64,000 nt of DNA from Coriobacteriaceae bacterium (GTDB taxonomy: Bacteria > Actinomycetota > Coriobacteriia > Coriobacteriales > Coriobacteriaceae): assembly GCA_902363125.1 (NCBI GenBank), contig CABIZD010000002.1:62001-126000 (forward strand). Reading direction: 5' to 3'. Every line of letters begins with the position of its first letter. Positions within the stretch are counted from its first letter, which is position 1. The notes beneath the pieces were generated by a model. It was not told the DNA's origin. It was given only the letters and a program-made list of their open reading frames with translations, and ran no database searches. Below, in pieces: positions 55,205 to 63,894 of this stretch. The translations under genes and the position numbers were made by a program.

Positions 55205-58114
55205 CTAGTGATAATCGTTTGCGAAGGAACCGTAGAAGAGCGCCTTACAGTCGACGTCGCTGTAGGCCATGACGGCATCCTGAACGTCGGTGCGTAGCAG
55301 GTTGAGCACCTTGTACACGCCCTCACCCATATCCCCGACGAAGAGCACCTGCTTGAACACGTCGGGATAATCGCGCAGATAGGTCACATAGCCCCTAAGC
55401 TTTGCCAGCGTGTCGCTGAGGAACTCGCCATGCGGGTCGACGATGGACGGCCTGATGACGCCCTCTTCATCCTTCACGAAGAAGAGGAAGTCTGGATGCA
55501 GGGCTTTGCGTCCCACCGAAGACATGTACGGAATCGAAAACGCCTTGGCAGACATGCTGCCCGACGGATTGCGATAGAAGGCAACCGTGCGGTTCTTTGC
55601 CAATTCGTTCCTAACGATATAGTCTTCCGCCGGGTTCAGGTCGAGCGGGCAGAGGCCATCCTCTTTCTGCACAATATGGCACGGATACTTAGCGAAGTCG
55701 TCCGACGTGCTGGCAGACGTGGGCCACTCTATCTTTGTGAGGCGCTTGCCTTCGGTTTCACGAGCCAGCTCGTCGTAACGTTGTTTTGCCGCGTCGTTAA
55801 GGTAGTCATAATCGCCAGATCCATCGACCTTATCGAAGTATTCCTTTCGGCATTGAGCCGCCCAGCCCTCGAGCGCATCAACGATGCCCTGCGTGCGCAC
55901 CGCTGCGGCAAGGCGCAAGTCGCACTCGGGGCGCCCAAGCTCCTTGAAGTTGGCGCGACGATACTCATTCGCAAACTCCTTAGTGAAATGCATGTCGGCG
56001 TCGCGGGCGGCCTTTCTGAGGCCCTCGGCGTCCGTGCGGGCCTCCTCCTGCTCCTGGTCCTCGGTCTCGTTGAGCTTGTCGAGCGTGATCTTGACGGTCT
56101 CGGCAACCTCTACGTCGTGTTTGGCTTCGCGGTACTCGTCCTCGTTGGCAACGATGTATCCCTTGAGCTTCTGGACGAACTGTTTTTTCACGTCGGCCGC
56201 GGCATTGACATCGAGGCCGGTCTCGACAAGCAGAGTCGCCGTCTTAACCAGGCTCTGGAATTCGTTTCTGGCCTTCTTCGGAATGCGCTGCACGGGGATG
56301 GAATCGAAGGCTGTGCGGATGCCCTGCCATTCCTGATGCGTGAAAGACTGCTCGCGTTTGGTGGGCGGCTTGGGCTTTGCCATGGGCACGGGTTTTACGA
56401 CCGAGACAGGCTGGGTCGGCTCGGTCTGTGTGGAACTCGGCTCAGGTGTCGCAGGTTGCTGCGGGGCAGACGCTGCAACGTAGTTGCCCGTTGCGGGCTG
56501 AGGCGCCAGCTCCGCTTCTGGCGCCGAGACGTCGACGGGGCTGACCGCCGAGGCAAGCGAGGGCTGCGTTCCCTGCATGTCCAACGGCTCTTGAATCGCG
56601 ATGCCGGCAAGCGGCGCCTGAAAGCCGGGTTGTGCCTGCCGCGCCGCCTCGATGGCCTTCTCGTTCTCCTCGTACGCCTTGAGCTCCTGTTGGTAGTCGG
56701 CTTCGGACTTGGGCGCAGCCGCCGTGATGGTCACGGGGTTGAGAACGATGTTCTGTTTGCCGATGGAGCTCTCGCCCATGTCGTCCTTGCGGCCCATGAG
56801 GTAGTCGACCACGTCCTGAGTGCTCTCGGGATTGAACTGGGGCAGGTAGCAGGCGACGGAGTTCAAAAGGTCATCGGATTCGATGCGCCGCGCAAGTGGA
56901 GTGCGTACCATACGTCCCACGAGCTGTGCGATATAGGTCGAGTCCGAACGCCTGCGCTGCGAGAAGATGACCTCCGCTCGCGGGCAGTCCCATCCGTTGG
57001 AGACAGCCTCCTTGGCGAAGAGCACGCGAATGCGCGAGGTGTCCTGAACGAACTCGGGCTCGACATAGGGAATGAGGTATTTTCCCGCCGCGATGTCCTT
57101 ATGCTCGCCGAAGACGTTGGCGAACGACATCGCCTCGGAAAGGCCGGGGACCAGGCCCGTGATCTGGTCGCACATCTCAGCCAGGGCCGAGCTGCTCACG
57201 TTGTCCGCCGCTTGGATGAGCAGCAGCGGGTTGACGGGGCTTTCGCCCTCACAGGCACAGTACTCGCCCCACTCGCGGCAGGCCAAGGCATAGCGCTCGC
57301 ACGCCATAGTGAGGTACTGGTGCTCGACTGGGTCGTCCTTCTCTGGCACGCGCAACTCGATGATGTCCTTGAGCAGACCTGACTCCTGGACCTCGCGAGG
57401 GGTCACAGCGACCTTTGGCATACGCACGCGATCGGCGCGCTGGTCCATGGCCGCCTCGAACCTCTGCGGCGTGGCAGAGACCCCGACGACGACGGGCATC
57501 GCGGCCCGGCTATCAAGCCCATCAATAAGGTTTGCGTAGATAGTCGCCGTGCCGCGCTCGCTCGAGGCATTGGCGCCCAAGCCGCGGTGTGCCTCGTCGA
57601 TGAACAGATAGAGGTTGCGCTCCGGGTCCCTGATGGTGCGGTCAAGGATGTCCCAGAACACGCGGCCGGAGTTGGCCTCACTACCCTTGGTGAGCAGGCC
57701 GTTCTTGCTGAGCAGGTCCTTGCTGAGGAAATAAACGTGACGGGGCTCGAGAATGTCGTGCGCGGCTCCGAAGTCGTTGGTAATCGTGACCAGATGGCGC
57801 CTATCGAGAACGCTGTCCGCGAGCTTGTCCGCCACGTTTGAGAAACGCACGCTCGTCTGCTCGTTCAGGCTCGGGGAATCCGAGAGCCAAAGAACGACGG
57901 CATTCTCGTCGGGTATGAGGCTCAGATCGTCATCTCCGAAGAAGAGCGCTTCGATCGTCGCTGCGCACATGACCGTTTTGCCCGACCCCGTGGGAGATGC
58001 GAGGCATATCGAGGACAGCTCGCCGTCCTGCTCGTAGCGTCGGCGCATCGACTGCAACTTGTTCGCCAGGGTCGCGACCGCACCGGCTTGGAAATCCTTA
58101 AGTTCAACTCTCAT
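55205..58114 (-). CDS. res: Type III restriction endonuclease, Res subunit
   Basis: The 969-residue product has an SF2 helicase: Walker A ASPTGSGKTV, DEAH box LFIDEAHRGLG, SATPQRFEAA and QLVGRMVRTPLA. A Pro/Thr/Gln-rich linker (about 500-560) precedes a C-terminal nuclease-like region with LHPDFLFFV and SIVDPHGEFL; type III Res enzymes use a PD-(D/E)xK site, here in a variant with DPHG instead of ExK. It translocates on DNA and cleaves between unmethylated sites. It begins two bases after the Mod stop, at ATG 58114. Confidence 0.85.
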   Translation of the reverse strand: MRVELKDFQAGAVATLANKLQSMRRRYEQDGELSSICLASPTGSGKTVMCAATIEALFFGDDDLSLIPDENAVVLWLSDSPSLNEQTSVRFSNVADKLADSVLDRRHLVTITNDFGAAHDILEPRHVYFLSKDLLSKNGLLTKGSEANSGRVFWDILDRTIRDPERNLYLFIDEAHRGLGANASSERGTATIYANLIDGLDSRAAMPVVVGVSATPQRFEAAMDQRADRVRMPKVAVTPREVQESGLLKDIIELRVPEKDDPVEHQYLTMACERYALACREWGEYCACEGESPVNPLLLIQAADNVSSSALAEMCDQITGLVPGLSEAMSFANVFGEHKDIAAGKYLIPYVEPEFVQDTSRIRVLFAKEAVSNGWDCPRAEVIFSQRRRSDSTYIAQLVGRMVRTPLARRIESDDLLNSVACYLPQFNPESTQDVVDYLMGRKDDMGESSIGKQNIVLNPVTITAAAPKSEADYQQELKAYEENEKAIEAARQAQPGFQAPLAGIAIQEPLDMQGTQPSLASAVSPVDVSAPEAELAPQPATGNYVAASAPQQPATPEPSSTQTEPTQPVSVVKPVPMAKPKPPTKREQSFTHQEWQGIRTAFDSIPVQRIPKKARNEFQSLVKTATLLVETGLDVNAAADVKKQFVQKLKGYIVANEDEYREAKHDVEVAETVKITLDKLNETEDQEQEEARTDAEGLRKAARDADMHFTKEFANEYRRANFKELGRPECDLRLAAAVRTQGIVDALEGWAAQCRKEYFDKVDGSGDYDYLNDAAKQRYDELARETEGKRLTKIEWPTSASTSDDFAKYPCHIVQKEDGLCPLDLNPAEDYIVRNELAKNRTVAFYRNPSGSMSAKAFSIPYMSSVGRKALHPDFLFFVKDEEGVIRPSIVDPHGEFLSDTLAKLRGYVTYLRDYPDVFKQVLFVGDMGEGVYKVLNLLRTDVQDAVMAYSDVDCKALFYGSFANDYH

Positions 58115-58116
58115 GT

Positions 58117-60258
58117 TTACCTCACCGCATCCTCGGCGGCAATCTTGAACGATTGCAGGTAGTTCTCGTACAGGCGGACGACGTCGAGTCCGGGGAGCTG
58201 GGCCTTGACCCCAGCGAAGCGCGCCGTATCATCGGTGATTACAAACGCGCAGGCAACCTCGGGATGGCCTTTAAGCACCTTGATGAAATCGCCGACAGCG
58301 GCGAAATCGAAAAGCACCGCATAGCTATCGGAGATGGCATAGCCTGGCTCCTCATGCTCGATGACGCGCCCGCGAGCGCCGGCGCGCAGCCACAACAAAG
58401 GTGCGATCTCCTCAAACGCCACACCAAGCTCAACGGCATCGGGGTCCTCGTAGGTGAGGTCGAAGAAGACCGCGTTCTCCTCGAACCCGTCGGCCATGGG
58501 GAACTCGTCCGTAAATTTATAGTCGCCCTTGATGGGGTCACCCGCAGGCGTCTTGCCCGTGATGGCCGCCGTGACGCGCGGCTTGGTTATGTACTGGCAA
58601 ATGCCCTGAGCTTCCCACTCGGGATCGCCTTGGCGCAAACCTCGTTTAATTAACCTTTTTGATTCTTCATCGGAGACTTCGTTGTTTGTAACGCTGATGG
58701 ACCTGCGACGGCCTTCGTCTAGATTATTTAGTCGCATGACGGCATGTGCCGTTGTGCCTGAGCCGGAAAAGAAGTCAACCACAAGAGCATTGGGCTTGTC
58801 TGCGACGAAAAAGCGAATAGTGTCTTCGACAGCATAGAGAGATTTGGGGAAAGGAAACTTGCGATCAGGCATCATCGAGAGGAGTAAACGCGACCCATAG
58901 TACGTTGCGTTGTGAGAGGGAATATCCCATTGACTTCCAGGGATATATCCTTGCTCGGTAGCATTTTCATCCGGTATTACTGAACCGTCTGTTCGGCGAC
59001 CAACAATAGCGACCTCGCCAGATTCGATTTTTTTGACCTCTCCAGCCTTCAGATAGGTTAGACGCATTCCTTTTTCTGTTAACTTTCCGAGTTTCACAAA
59101 TCCGCGTTTGTAGAGAGAGCGCAGCTTGGCGGGGCTCACTTGCCAATTGCCCTCGACTCCATTCGCCTTTATTGGCCATATTACGCGGGTGCCCGGAAGT
59201 GGAAGTATGCTATCGCGCGGCGTATCCGGGGCAACGGGTTCTCCGATTTCAATAATGTGACTGCCGTCTTCCGCAACATAAATGGGATAAAAAAGGTTGG
59301 GCCTGTCGAGGCGACGTGAATTGGTGCCAGCCCTGGCGAGCTGATTCCAAGTCAAAACTTGCTTTTTATTCTTCACTTTTCCGTGCCATTCGTCTGGCAA
59401 GACAAGTTTGCGCGGTGCGGCGGATCCGAACATGACGAAAAACAGGTATTCATTGCTGCGGGAAAAAGAGTCCCCGCGTGATACGCCGGCAGAGTTAATA
59501 ACACTGCTGATCATTTGAATTCGCTCTCCGGGAAATACGTTTTCCAACAGCAAACCCAATCTCAGGTACTCCTTCTCATCGATTGTGACGATAAGTACGG
59601 AATCGTTGGGATTGAGCAGTTGCTTGGCGAGCTTGAGGCGACGCTCCATGAAAGCCAGCCACTTGGAGTGCCGATAGGCATCGGAGCCGTCTACATAGTC
59701 ATTGTTGTATTTCCAGTCGCGAGCACCTGTATTATATGGGGGGTCAATATATATACAGTCCACTTTGCCAGCATAGGCAAAGGCCAAGGTTTCAAGAGCA
59801 TGGTAGTTTTCGCCGTTAATGACTACTTGATAGGGCTTATCGCCACCGCGCTCGACACGCCCAGTCTCTTTAAGGCCAGCATAAATCGGCTGGTCATATT
59901 CAGCAACAGGCACGACACCGTCGACAGCAACGGAGCGGGGCTCACATTCGTTTTCGTCATATGAGGGCGATTGATATGGCTTTAGATCAGCAACCCCCCC
60001 CCGAACGGTATTTACCAACCAAAGCAGTTGGGAGTTAGAGTCCTCTTTTTTACCACGCTCGGGAAGCACCTGTACGATATCGCCCTTCATGACAGGTTTG
60101 CCATAAAGGCGAAGTCGTTCCGGGCGGTTGTGTTCAAACACAAGCCCAAACTGGCGCTGCGCAGCAAAAGCGCGGATGTCGGCAGCGAGCTGACGATCGC
60201 CCAGCTTGACAGCGCGATCAACAAGGTTCTGAACGACCGCTTGCGCTGTTTGAGACAT
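58117..60258 (-). CDS. mod: Type III DNA methyltransferase, Mod subunit
   Basis: The 713-residue product has motif IV as IYIDPPYNTGARDW (residues about 205-220) and motif I as DFFSGSGTTAHA in the C-terminal half, the beta-class order of N6-adenine Mod enzymes. The region between them, about 320 residues, should include target recognition. GGGGGAG precedes ATG 60258, which overlaps the stop of the small RHH gene by one base. Methylation target unknown. With Res it protects the element and host from phage and rival DNA. Confidence 0.9.
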   Translation of the reverse strand: MSQTAQAVVQNLVDRAVKLGDRQLAADIRAFAAQRQFGLVFEHNRPERLRLYGKPVMKGDIVQVLPERGKKEDSNSQLLWLVNTVRGGVADLKPYQSPSYDENECEPRSVAVDGVVPVAEYDQPIYAGLKETGRVERGGDKPYQVVINGENYHALETLAFAYAGKVDCIYIDPPYNTGARDWKYNNDYVDGSDAYRHSKWLAFMERRLKLAKQLLNPNDSVLIVTIDEKEYLRLGLLLENVFPGERIQMISSVINSAGVSRGDSFSRSNEYLFFVMFGSAAPRKLVLPDEWHGKVKNKKQVLTWNQLARAGTNSRRLDRPNLFYPIYVAEDGSHIIEIGEPVAPDTPRDSILPLPGTRVIWPIKANGVEGNWQVSPAKLRSLYKRGFVKLGKLTEKGMRLTYLKAGEVKKIESGEVAIVGRRTDGSVIPDENATEQGYIPGSQWDIPSHNATYYGSRLLLSMMPDRKFPFPKSLYAVEDTIRFFVADKPNALVVDFFSGSGTTAHAVMRLNNLDEGRRRSISVTNNEVSDEESKRLIKRGLRQGDPEWEAQGICQYITKPRVTAAITGKTPAGDPIKGDYKFTDEFPMADGFEENAVFFDLTYEDPDAVELGVAFEEIAPLLWLRAGARGRVIEHEEPGYAISDSYAVLFDFAAVGDFIKVLKGHPEVACAFVITDDTARFAGVKAQLPGLDVVRLYENYLQSFKIAAEDAVR

Positions 60259-60425
60259 CACTTCTCCCCCTTGCACTTCTCGTCAATCCATTCGCGCAGG
60301 ACTTTAGCCACCGTCTTATCCTGGCGCGCGGCATAGGACTTAAGAGCCCGCTTATCCTCGCGGGTTATCGAGAGCGTGAACTTATCCAGCTCCCTTTCGG
60401 CATGAACAGCCTGATCTTCCTCCAT
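60258..60425 (-). CDS. Small ribbon-helix-helix protein heading the type III RM operon
   Basis: This 55-residue gene lies directly before mod and overlaps its ATG. It reads ELDKFTLSITREDKRALKSY, AARQDKTVAKVLREWIDE, the strand-helix-helix form of CopG/Arc-type repressors. Ribosome site GGAGG lies before ATG 60425. It most likely autoregulates the operon by binding the TACGTAAT palindrome at 60490-60511, holding back restriction during establishment in a new host. Control genes of this kind are well known for type II systems and less so for type III. Confidence 0.8.
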   Translation of the reverse strand: MEEDQAVHAERELDKFTLSITREDKRALKSYAARQDKTVAKVLREWIDEKCKGEK

Positions 60426-60489
60426 GGTCGCCCCTCCGAATTGAACTGTTCTACGTTCCTAAATTGACCGAAATCATTTTACGTCAGAA

Positions 60490-60511
60490 TACGTAATTAC
60501 GTAATTACGTA
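60490..60511. promoter_or_regulatory. 22-bp perfect palindrome, candidate RHH operator
   Basis: The site consists of TACGTAAT repeated at an 8-bp step and ending TACGTA, symmetric over all 22 bases. It lies 65 bp before the RHH gene. Confidence 0.65.
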
Positions 60512-60613
60512 GGCTAATTTGAGCCATGCAGCACTCAATCACTAGTCAGTATTCGTTGACGAATCGTTGGGGATAACGAATATATCGAGGTAGACAGCCG
60601 TTTTTACCGTCTG

Positions 60614-60666
60614 TGAGTACCAGCATATCGATACTCAAAACGTCGTGAGTACATTTTGAGTACCAG
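60614..60666. repeat. TGAGTACCAG repeats near attR
   Basis: TGAGTACCAG is at 60614-60623 and 60657-60666, TGAGTAC at 60646-60652, and the inverse-like ATACTCAAAA (60631-60640) matches the complement of 60654-60663 at nine of ten bases. Candidate integrase arm-type sites. Confidence 0.5.
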
Positions 60667-60872
60667 TCTGAGCGGCCTCTTACGGGCGGACGCAATCTGC
60701 CGGTCAGCATTAATTAGAAATAAATCGATGGCGTTGCTTCGGTAATTGAAAGCACTCTAAAACGTACCAGCAAACTATCATCCCAGCTAAACAGCTTGAG
60801 AGATTGCGTAGCTGGTTTGCATGTACCACATACACCACGGTGCACAAGCACCCATGGCACGCAAATAAAAAA

Positions 60873-60900
60873 CGAGGGAGGCCGTATCCGACCTCCCTCG
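60873..60900. terminator. Hairpin CGAGGGAGG/CCTCCCTCG
   Basis: A perfect 9-bp stem with a 10-base loop (60882-60891), preceded by AATAAAAAA, so on the minus strand it ends in a T-run: a terminator for leftward transcription through the attachment site. Confidence 0.75.
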
Positions 60901-60914
60901 CAAAGGGCTATTTA

Positions 60915-60929
60915 CTATTCCCACTCGAT
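60915..60929. other. Right attachment site (attR), guaA-tail repeat
   Basis: CTATTCCCACTCGAT, as at 42484-42498. The minus-strand frame to its right is open for only ten codons (DDRTEAIEWE-stop), so the adjoining DNA is not guaA. The target gene must lie beyond the next element. Confidence 0.72.
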
Positions 60930-61383
60930 GGCTTCGGTTCTGTCGTCCCGTCACTCCAGTTGCGCCCAGTTTTCGGTTCCGTCTCGAGCCGAGTGCCGCC
61001 AGGTAACGCCATGTCGTGTTTCATCGGCTTCGGGGACAAAAGCTGGGACAACTCCAAAAACTTTTTGCAAACTCAGGGCTTTGAGTTTTTGTTTTTGTCC
61101 CAAAGGAGCTTCCGGCCGTGATTCGGATGCCCGATTGGGCGGAATCGGCCGTTTCTGAAACTCAACCGCAGCATCACGCGCAAGCCACTCGCAACAACTG
61201 CAAATGATTGGTCGCGGGCGGCTTCCAACGCGATTCCAAATTCGCAGGTCAGGCGACTGCGCTGCTGACAGGGAAAGGGAGTCGTATCGGGCGGCTTGCC
61301 CATGAGTCGACGATGAGGCCTCCACCGAATGTCGAGAACATGCTGGTAAAATAGGCAATACTTTTTATGACAGGAGACCGAGC
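60930..61383. other. Gene-free stretch, 454 bp
   Basis: An open minus-strand frame (60951-61358) exists but has no family features and an implausible composition (many Arg/Ser/Pro). I call it non-coding. It should hold the promoter of the Abi gene; AGGAGACC precedes its ATG. Confidence 0.5.
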
Positions 61384-62346
61384 ATGGCCGAACCCCACGA
61401 TAGGAAGCCGATCCTCACGATCGAGCAGCAGATAGAGCACCTCAAGCAGAAGGGCGTAGCCTTCGAGCTGTGTTCCGAGGAAGAGGCCGCGGACTACCTG
61501 CGCGACAAGTGCAACTTCTTCAAGCTCGCATCCTACCGCAAACTCTTCTCGAAATACGAGGGAGGCCCGCGCGACGGCCGCTACGTAGACCTCGACTTCG
61601 GCCAGCTGCGCCTGCTCGCGGCGCTCGACCAGGAGCTGCGCCACGCCCTGCTCGGCATGACGCTCGACATCGAGCACTTCCAGAAGGTGACACTGCTTCG
61701 CGAGATGGAGGACCGCGGAGAGGACGGCTACGCCATCGTGGCCGACTACATGGCATCGCTTACCGCTGCAAACAGGGAGTACCGCCTGCGCGAGCTCAAG
61801 ATGAGCGGCCGCAGCCCCTACAGCTCGAGCCTCTACGCGAAGTACTCCGGCGACATGCCCGCCTGGGCCTTCCTTGAGCTCACCTCGTTCGGCACCCTCA
61901 TCGACTTCGTGCGCTTCTGCGCCAGGAGATGGGGCGACAGGCGCCTCGAGGCCTCCCACTACGACCTCAAGCGCGTGAAGTCCGTCCGCAACTGCGCCGC
62001 GCACGGCTCGTGCCTGATCAACTGCTTCGCCGAGAGGGGCGCCGCCCGGGGCTCGGCGTCCAGCGGCGTCTCCCGAAGGGTCGCCGCCGTGGGAATTCCC
62101 AAGGCGACCAGGAGGAAGTGGATGGGGAATACGGCCATGCAGGAGGTCGCGACCGTGCTCGTGGCGCACTCCGGCTTGGTACCCGAGGGCTCCTCGCGCT
62201 CGCGCGCCGCATCCGAGCTCGCCGAGATGTTCGCCAGGGCCGGCGGCGAAACCGAGGCGCTGCCCGACAAGGGGCCCGACGCCGCAGCTCGCTCCGCGCT
62301 CGAGTTCCTTCGCAGGTTGACAGAATCGCTCGGGCTGGTAGAATAG
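61384..62346 (+). CDS. Abi-family abortive infection protein (Abi_2/AbiD-F type)
   Basis: The 320-residue product starts LTIEQQIEHLKQKGVAFE and has NFFKLASYRKLFSKYEG, ALDQELRHALLGMTLDIEHF and KSVRNCAAHGSCLINCF. The last carries the RN-x3-H signature of HEPN ribonucleases, at residues about 199-205. Abi_2 proteins stop phage growth, probably by RNA cleavage on infection. AGGAGACC precedes ATG 61384. Alone in its region, just right of attR, so it is cargo of the next mobile element. Confidence 0.85.
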   Translation: MAEPHDRKPILTIEQQIEHLKQKGVAFELCSEEEAADYLRDKCNFFKLASYRKLFSKYEGGPRDGRYVDLDFGQLRLLAALDQELRHALLGMTLDIEHFQKVTLLREMEDRGEDGYAIVADYMASLTAANREYRLRELKMSGRSPYSSSLYAKYSGDMPAWAFLELTSFGTLIDFVRFCARRWGDRRLEASHYDLKRVKSVRNCAAHGSCLINCFAERGAARGSASSGVSRRVAAVGIPKATRRKWMGNTAMQEVATVLVAHSGLVPEGSSRSRAASELAEMFARAGGETEALPDKGPDAAARSALEFLRRLTESLGLVE

Positions 62347-62358
62347 CCTGCAGATAGC

Positions 62359-62375
62359 AAAACCTTCACGGTTTT
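62359..62375 (+). terminator. Terminator of the Abi gene
   Basis: AAAACC and GGTTTT form a 6-bp stem with a TTCAC loop 13 bp after the Abi stop. Confidence 0.6.
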
Positions 62376-62620
62376 AGGGGCGGACTTGCGCAAGCGACTC
62401 TGCCCTATTTTTATATTCACTCGCTATAGGAGACGGGTGATACCTGGGTCAATGACAGAACTGAGAAGCCCGGAATAATGGATGCGGTATATCCGATTTC
62501 ACTGAGAGAAATTCTCCTAAATCCCGGAACGACAACGCGGATCTACTGGAAAGTGAGCGCTGTCGCGAATATTGCCTTAGCCCAGAATCAAGCCCGGAAC
62601 GATTCGATCCTGATGGGCAC
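62376..62620. other. Open but start-less stretch
   Basis: The frame of the next entry is open back to about 62,451 (reading GISDFTERNSPKSRNDN) without ATG or GTG. Either a gene lost its start or the open frame is fortuitous. Confidence 0.35.
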
Positions 62621-62860
62621 TTGGTCAACGAGAGCGGTACGAGAATGTTCGACCCAGAAGACCCGGAAAGGCTTGGAGAAGAGGTCATCGGCATGAGGAA
62701 TAGGGTGCGAATGGCGAAATGCCTGCTGATAGACGACCAAATGGCCATGGTCCGCGAGGTCTGGCCTCAAGCCGTTCAGCTCGACGAGGGCGTGGCGGAC
62801 CTCGGCGATATTGTCGTTCGGGCGACCGAGAACAGCTGCAGGGTAACGGAGAAGCCCTAA
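62621..62860 (+). CDS. Hypothetical protein or 5'-truncated gene, 79 aa from TTG
   Basis: From TTG 62621 or ATG 62645 the frame reads FDPEDPERLGEEVIGMRN, AKCLLIDDQMAMVREVWPQA and VADLGDIVVRATENS, compact and helical enough to be real. There is no clear ribosome site before either start and the frame extends upstream, so it may be the C-terminal part of a decayed gene of the mobile element. No family recognised. Confidence 0.4.
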   Translation: MVNESGTRMFDPEDPERLGEEVIGMRNRVRMAKCLLIDDQMAMVREVWPQAVQLDEGVADLGDIVVRATENSCRVTEKP

Positions 62861-63343
62861 TCGAGCCGTCGACGCCCGCTCGTCCATCCCAGCTTGCCCA
62901 GACGGCCCTCCCGCAATGTCCTTGTCCCAACGGATGGGTACCATTTACCCGGGTGCACCTGGGGCAACGGGTCGGCAGGCCCGCGCAAGGTCGCTCGCAG
63001 AACACGCAACATCAAACACGACAGAAGAGGCGAACGACAGATGCCGGACCCCGGACGACAGCACCGCGAAAGACGAGCATTCCGACCACAACTGAACAAT
63101 CTTCGATTCTAGGCAGGCGCCCGCATGGGCGCCTTTTACTTTTCAGGGACTTAGCCGCGAGCTAAGGCGCGCGGCTCATGGCCGTTTCGTGAAGGCCCGA
63201 CCAGCTCGACCCGTCTCGACCCATCTCCGCTCGCGCCGTGCTCACTAATCGCCATCAGGCGGTTCAATCGTCGCGCAGACGAAAAGGCACACGATGTCGT
63301 GCGGTGTCCTCGCGCGGTGCCGCACGGGAAGATTGGAGGAACC
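62861..63343. other. Gene-free stretch, 480 bp, with terminator
   Basis: No credible gene. A short frame from 63042 (MPDPGRQHRERRAF) could be a leader peptide. A good intrinsic terminator (63116-63137) ends this part, and GATTGGAGGAACC just before 63344 is the ribosome site of the next gene. Confidence 0.45.
63116..63137 (+). terminator. Intrinsic terminator GGCGCCC/GGGCGCC plus T-run
   Basis: A 7-bp stem with loop GCAT followed by TTTTACTTTT on the plus strand. Confidence 0.85.
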
Positions 63344-63562
63344 ATGGCACGCACAGCCGAATGCGCCGCGCCCGAGGGAAGCCAAGACCGCGACGAATGG
63401 ATGACGGTGATCGAGATGCAGGAGTACATGAGGGCAAGCCGAAACAAGGCATACGACCTCATCTGGTCGGGAGAGATCGACTCGTACAGGCTCGGAAGGA
63501 AGCTCCTGGTGTCGAGGGCGTCAGTGGACGCCTACATCGAGTCGAGGAGCGGGAGAAAATGA
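63344..63562 (+). CDS. Excisionase-type HTH protein
   Basis: The 72-residue product has a short acidic start, then EWMTVIEMQEYMRASRNKAY, DLIWSGEIDSYRLGRKLLVS and VDAYIESRSG, the DNA-binding domain of the HTH_17/excisionase family with its wing at GRKLLV. GGAGGAA precedes ATG 63344. It is the first of three genes of a mobile element that continues past the window, and likely controls excision or replication. Confidence 0.85.
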   Translation: MARTAECAAPEGSQDRDEWMTVIEMQEYMRASRNKAYDLIWSGEIDSYRLGRKLLVSRASVDAYIESRSGRK

Positions 63563-63640
63563 CGGCGGCGACCGCCCCAGGAGCCGCCCGCGGCCGGGCA
63601 CGCGAGGGAGCCTCGAGACGAAAGGAGCTCGAGGGCGACC

Positions 63641-63889
63641 ATGACCAAGAGCATTAGCAGGAGCCAGGTGAGGCTCATCGCATCGACCAACGCGATATTC
63701 GGCGCCGACGAGGCGTGCGCGATGCTGCGCATCAGCCGCGACGCCATGTACCGGCTCGCCAAGGACCCCGACGACCCGTTCCCGATCCGCTACATCGGCG
63801 GCAAGACGCGCGACGGCATCGTGCTGCACGACGAGCTCGTCGCATGGGTCGAGCGGAACAGCATCGTCGGCTCGCCCAGAAGGGGCTAG
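63641..63889 (+). CDS. HTH (AlpA/excisionase-like) protein
   Basis: The 82-residue product reads FGADEACAMLRISRDAMYRL, then DPDDPFPIRYIGGKTRDGIV and ELVAWVERNS, a MerR-like helix-turn-helix with a wing, similar to AlpA regulators of integrases. GAGGGCG precedes ATG 63641. With the preceding gene it forms the regulatory start of a second element. Confidence 0.8.
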   Translation: MTKSISRSQVRLIASTNAIFGADEACAMLRISRDAMYRLAKDPDDPFPIRYIGGKTRDGIVLHDELVAWVERNSIVGSPRRG

Positions 63890-63894
63890 CGCCG

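Larger units (their letters stand above)
60512..60914. other. Right end of the element, gene-free
   Basis: No gene. Contains direct and inverted GAGTAC repeats (60614-60666) and a terminator (60873-60900), then attR at 60915. The layout suits integrase and excisionase arm sites. Confidence 0.55.
42484..60929. mobile_element. Integrative mobilizable element at a guaA-type site, 18.4 kb
   Basis: The element is bounded by 15-bp direct repeats and contains excisionase, tyrosine integrase, a VapE-type replication helicase, relaxase with accessory DNA-binding protein, and a VirD4/TraG coupling ATPase. No T4SS mating-channel genes (VirB4, VirB6, VirB8 types) are visible, so it probably borrows a channel from a helper. 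Cargo includes a Cys/His-rich surface protein, a DUF2958 protein and an RHH-Mod-Res type III restriction operon next to the right end. Boundaries rest on the direct repeats and on the gene content changing at both. Confidence 0.82.

Noticed and set aside
55430..57382. A 650-codon plus-strand frame within res
   Set aside because: Antisense shadow of the Res gene; low complexity Arg/Leu/Gly and no start signal.
60951..61358. A 135-codon minus-strand frame right of attR
   Set aside because: Composition rich in Arg, Ser and Pro, no start signal, no motif; judged non-coding.
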